Assembly (NCBI GenBank): GCA_044225565.1
Contig: JBGAIL010000101.1
Coordinates: forward strand, 1-17,788
DNA from: CAVXAE01 sp044225565
GTDB lineage: Bacteria > Pseudomonadota > Gammaproteobacteria > Steroidobacterales > Steroidobacteraceae
Length of the DNA: 17,788 nucleotides
Direction of reading: 5' to 3'
Below, piece by piece: positions 15,734-17,788 of this stretch. Below the pieces are notes generated by a model that was given only the letters and a program-made list of their open reading frames with translations, made no database searches and was not told the DNA's origin. Numbering within the stretch: the first letter of the stretch is position 1; the number at the start of each line of letters is the position of its first letter. A program made the translations under genes and the position numbers.

Positions 15734-17452
15734 CTAAGGTCCTGTTCGGATTCGACTTAAAAGTGTCTGGGAATACCGAATAGCGCGGCCCGCGTCACCC
15801 CGGGAGGCGCAGGCCGCATCGGCCGGCAGCTCGACCAGGCTCCATCGCTCCCGGCTGGCGACCCCCGCCAGCCGCTGCGGCGAGCGCGCGAAGCACAGCT
15901 TCACCAGGGATTCGGGCAACAGGATCGTTCGGCCGGGCGCCGCGTTCAGCCAGCGGGCGGCGTCCTCGGCCTCGCGCTGTTTTTCCATCCAGCGCGCATG
16001 GCCGAAGTTCACCACTGGACGATCGAGGTACAGGTAGAACTGCTCCTTGGCGCCGGCGAGGGCGAGCTCCCGCCCCTCGGGCACCTTGGCGAGCGCGCGT
16101 TGCATGAAGCCGCGGCCGGAGCGTTGAGCGTCGATCTGGGGGTTCACGACGTACGACCACACGAGCACCAGGCAGCCGAACACGGCAGGCCAGGCGAGCA
16201 GCGGCTTGCTCCGCCACGCAAGGAGCCAGAGCACCGCCCCTCCGATCGCCAGGAGCCGGAACGCTCCCCGGGGATCCAGGCCAAGCTCGGCAGCCTTGGC
16301 GACGACGGCATCATGGCGTGCCAGATCGAGGATCGTCGCGACGACGCCTACCAGGACGAGCCCCCCCGAGAGCGCCAGGCCGAGGCGTTGCACCGCCCGC
16401 TTCGCGAACAGCCCGGGCAGGTAAGGCGCCGCGGCCAGGGCGAAGGCCGGAAGCGCCGGCAGCAGATAGACGCCACGCTTCCCGGCGCTCGCGGAGAAGA
16501 ACAGCAGCACGAGCAGGATCCACCCGAGCGGCAGCCAGACCCGTGCATCGTGCTCGCGAAGTGCCGCTTTCCAGCGGGGCACGAGCCAGAAAAGCAGCAG
16601 GCTGCCCGGCAGCCAGAGGGCGGGGATGACCTCGACGATGAAGTAATACCACGGCTTCGTGTGATGCCAGGCCGAGGCATAACGATGCACGGTCTGATGG
16701 AACAGGATGCCGTCGCGATAGGCAACGTGCGCGGGATCTCCGCTCGCCGCGACGGTGGCGAGCATCGGCACCAGCCACACGGCGATGCCGGCCAGCAGCC
16801 CGACGGCGGCGAGCCCCCATTTCGCGCCGCCTTCGAACTTCGGTAGATGCTGGAAGCCACGGGTCCGCATGAGCCCGTAAGGCAGAAGCACGAGCAGCGG
16901 CAGGAAGCCGACGCCTTTGGTGATGACGCCGAGGCCGGCTGCGAGCCCCCCCAGGAAATACCACGCCCATGCCGGGCCCAGCAGGAGATGGCGCAGGAGA
17001 CCGTACAGCGAAAGCGTGGTGAAGAAACAGAGCACCGGGTCGATCTGCGCGCCTCGCATGACCATGACGAACTGCACGGTGCAGGCGAGCATCGCGGCGG
17101 CGGCGAAGGCGGCCTCGCGGCCGACGAGCCGGCGGGACAGGTCGTACACCAGCCAGACCGAGCCGAATGCCGCGAGCAGCGCCGGAATCAGGAACGAGGC
17201 GCGGATCGAACCGGTGATCAGGTAGCCGAGCGCCAGCATCCAGAAATAGAGCGGCGGCTTGTCGTCGTAAAGGTCGCCGCCCACTCGGGGGAACAACCAG
17301 TCTCCGCTCAGCACCATGTCGCGCGCGACGAGAGCGAAGCGCGGCTCGTCCGCGGGCCAGGGATCGCGCAGCCCCACCCCCGTCGCGACGAACAGCAGCA
17401 CCAGGCCCGCAAGCCAGAGGAGGTGCCGAACCGCGGATCTATCGGGCTGCAC
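15734..17452 (-). CDS. ArnT/PMT-family (GT39/GT83-type) membrane glycosyltransferase
   Basis: The protein is a polytopic inner-membrane glycosyltransferase that should move a sugar from a polyprenyl-phosphate donor to a periplasmic acceptor such as lipid A, another glycolipid or a protein. The 572-aa product has about a dozen hydrophobic segments. It carries the family signature in the first periplasmic loop: PADEPRFALVARDM (D35-E36, the catalytic acidic pair) and DDKPPLYFWML, then RGAQIDPVLCFF and FFSASAGKRGVYLLPALPAF. The soluble C-terminus is poorly recognisable. Start: GTG at 17452 overlaps the LAB_N gene by 14 nt. It is the only start that keeps the first helix, and it has no ribosome binding site, so translational coupling is inferred. 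The acceptor and donor sugar cannot be read from the sequence, so arnT is not assigned. Confidence 0.88.
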   Translation of the reverse strand: MQPDRSAVRHLLWLAGLVLLFVATGVGLRDPWPADEPRFALVARDMVLSGDWLFPRVGGDLYDDKPPLYFWMLALGYLITGSIRASFLIPALLAAFGSVWLVYDLSRRLVGREAAFAAAAMLACTVQFVMVMRGAQIDPVLCFFTTLSLYGLLRHLLLGPAWAWYFLGGLAAGLGVITKGVGFLPLLVLLPYGLMRTRGFQHLPKFEGGAKWGLAAVGLLAGIAVWLVPMLATVAASGDPAHVAYRDGILFHQTVHRYASAWHHTKPWYYFIVEVIPALWLPGSLLLFWLVPRWKAALREHDARVWLPLGWILLVLLFFSASAGKRGVYLLPALPAFALAAAPYLPGLFAKRAVQRLGLALSGGLVLVGVVATILDLARHDAVVAKAAELGLDPRGAFRLLAIGGAVLWLLAWRSKPLLAWPAVFGCLVLVWSYVVNPQIDAQRSGRGFMQRALAKVPEGRELALAGAKEQFYLYLDRPVVNFGHARWMEKQREAEDAARWLNAAPGRTILLPESLVKLCFARSPQRLAGVASRERWSLVELPADAACASRGDAGRAIRYSQTLLSRIRTGP

Positions 17453-17741
17453 GGCCGGAGCGCACGTCGAGGACGAGGTTGTAGAGTGCGACCGCGGCGG
17501 GGAACAGGTTGGAGAGCACGCCCACCGAGTCGTTCTTGCCCCAGATGAAGTACGACAGCAGCAGCGCACTGCCGAGCACGCTCATGATCCAGAACAGGCG
17601 CGGCATGGTCGGCCTGCCGTGGCGGCGCGTGGCGAGCACCTGCACCACCCACCGCCCCGCGAACAGGAACACGCCGCAGTAGCCGATGAGCTTCCAGGGC
17701 GTGAGCACCACGCCGAAGTACGTTCCGATGATCGTATTCAT
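17439..17741 (-). CDS. LAB_N (lipid-A-disaccharide synthase N-terminal domain) small membrane protein
   Basis: This 100-aa protein has about three membrane helices. The pattern FLFAGRWVVQVLATRRHG, then MPRLFWIMSVLGSALLLSYF, is typical of stand-alone LAB_N proteins, which are usually found beside polyprenyl-phosphate sugar transferases and ArnT-like enzymes. The molecular role is unproven. AGGGG 6 nt before the ATG at 17741 supports the start. It overlaps the downstream glycosyltransferase, so the two are probably one operon. A polyprenyl-phosphate glycosyltransferase gene (GT2) would be expected just beyond the right edge. The last 47 bases are too short to identify the upstream gene. Confidence 0.87.
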   Translation of the reverse strand: MNTIIGTYFGVVLTPWKLIGYCGVFLFAGRWVVQVLATRRHGRPTMPRLFWIMSVLGSALLLSYFIWGKNDSVGVLSNLFPAAVALYNLVLDVRSGRAAR

Positions 17742-17788
17742 TTGAATCCCCTGGGCTCAGGTCTTGCAATCACGCAATGCGGAACTGA

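Noticed and set aside
12864..15737. A 957-codon open frame on the plus strand opposite the GGDEF-EAL gene
   Set aside because: It is Arg/His/Glu-rich and low in recognisable motifs, typical of antisense frames in GC-rich DNA. The minus-strand protein has clear domains throughout.
17742..17788. C-terminus of an upstream gene entering from the right edge
   Set aside because: Three minus-strand frames stop here (one overlapping the LAB_N ATG as ATGA, one ending QFRIA). With so few residues the true frame cannot be chosen.

Overview
This window is about 17.8 kb of GC-rich, densely packed bacterial chromosome. It most likely comes from a non-enteric gammaproteobacterium. The evidence is an RNase T gene (a family known essentially from Gammaproteobacteria) directly behind a class II pyrC, a CGFS glutaredoxin nearby, and a homodimeric-type E1 pyruvate dehydrogenase with separate aceF and lpdA genes. 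The exact family cannot be fixed from sequence alone. No rRNA, tRNA, CRISPR array, integrase or transposase gene was seen.

Layout. Positions 1-6094 (minus strand) hold the pyruvate dehydrogenase operon aceE-aceF-lpdA, followed by an unrecognised small gene that runs off the left edge. aceF is broken: about 60-65 codons of the catalytic domain are missing and the frame changes at about 2195. Positions 6150-9519 (plus strand) hold a tightly coupled operon of an M17 aminopeptidase, pyrC and rnt. Positions 9586-10148 (minus strand) hold a coupled pair, a four-cysteine DUF1289 protein and monothiol glutaredoxin grxD, converging on rnt. At 10149-10261 a pair of overlapping divergent promoters separates this pair from a PuuD-like membrane-protein gene (10262-10863, plus). 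That gene carries three small frame breaks, each explicable by lost G or C bases. Next come nadC and an overlapping SDR gene (10997-12612, plus). The 12613-12935 gap between convergent genes is mostly a 214-bp element bounded by 41-bp inverted repeats. Positions 12936-15629 (minus) hold a large cytosolic GAF-PAS-PAS-GGDEF-EAL protein. Positions 15734-17741 (minus) hold an ArnT/PMT-type glycosyltransferase and an overlapping lipid-A-synthase N-terminal-domain (LAB_N) membrane protein.

Function. Most genes are housekeeping: acetyl-CoA formation, pyrimidine and NAD synthesis, RNA 3'-end trimming, peptide turnover and Fe-S/redox handling. Envelope-sugar modification and c-di-GMP signalling lie at the right end. 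No clearly new multi-gene system was found. The points most worth a second look are non-coding or defects: the 214-bp inverted-repeat element, a hairpin repeat present twice in opposite orientation at gene ends, the two broken genes (real decay or assembly/sequencing error), and an SDR lacking its catalytic Tyr.
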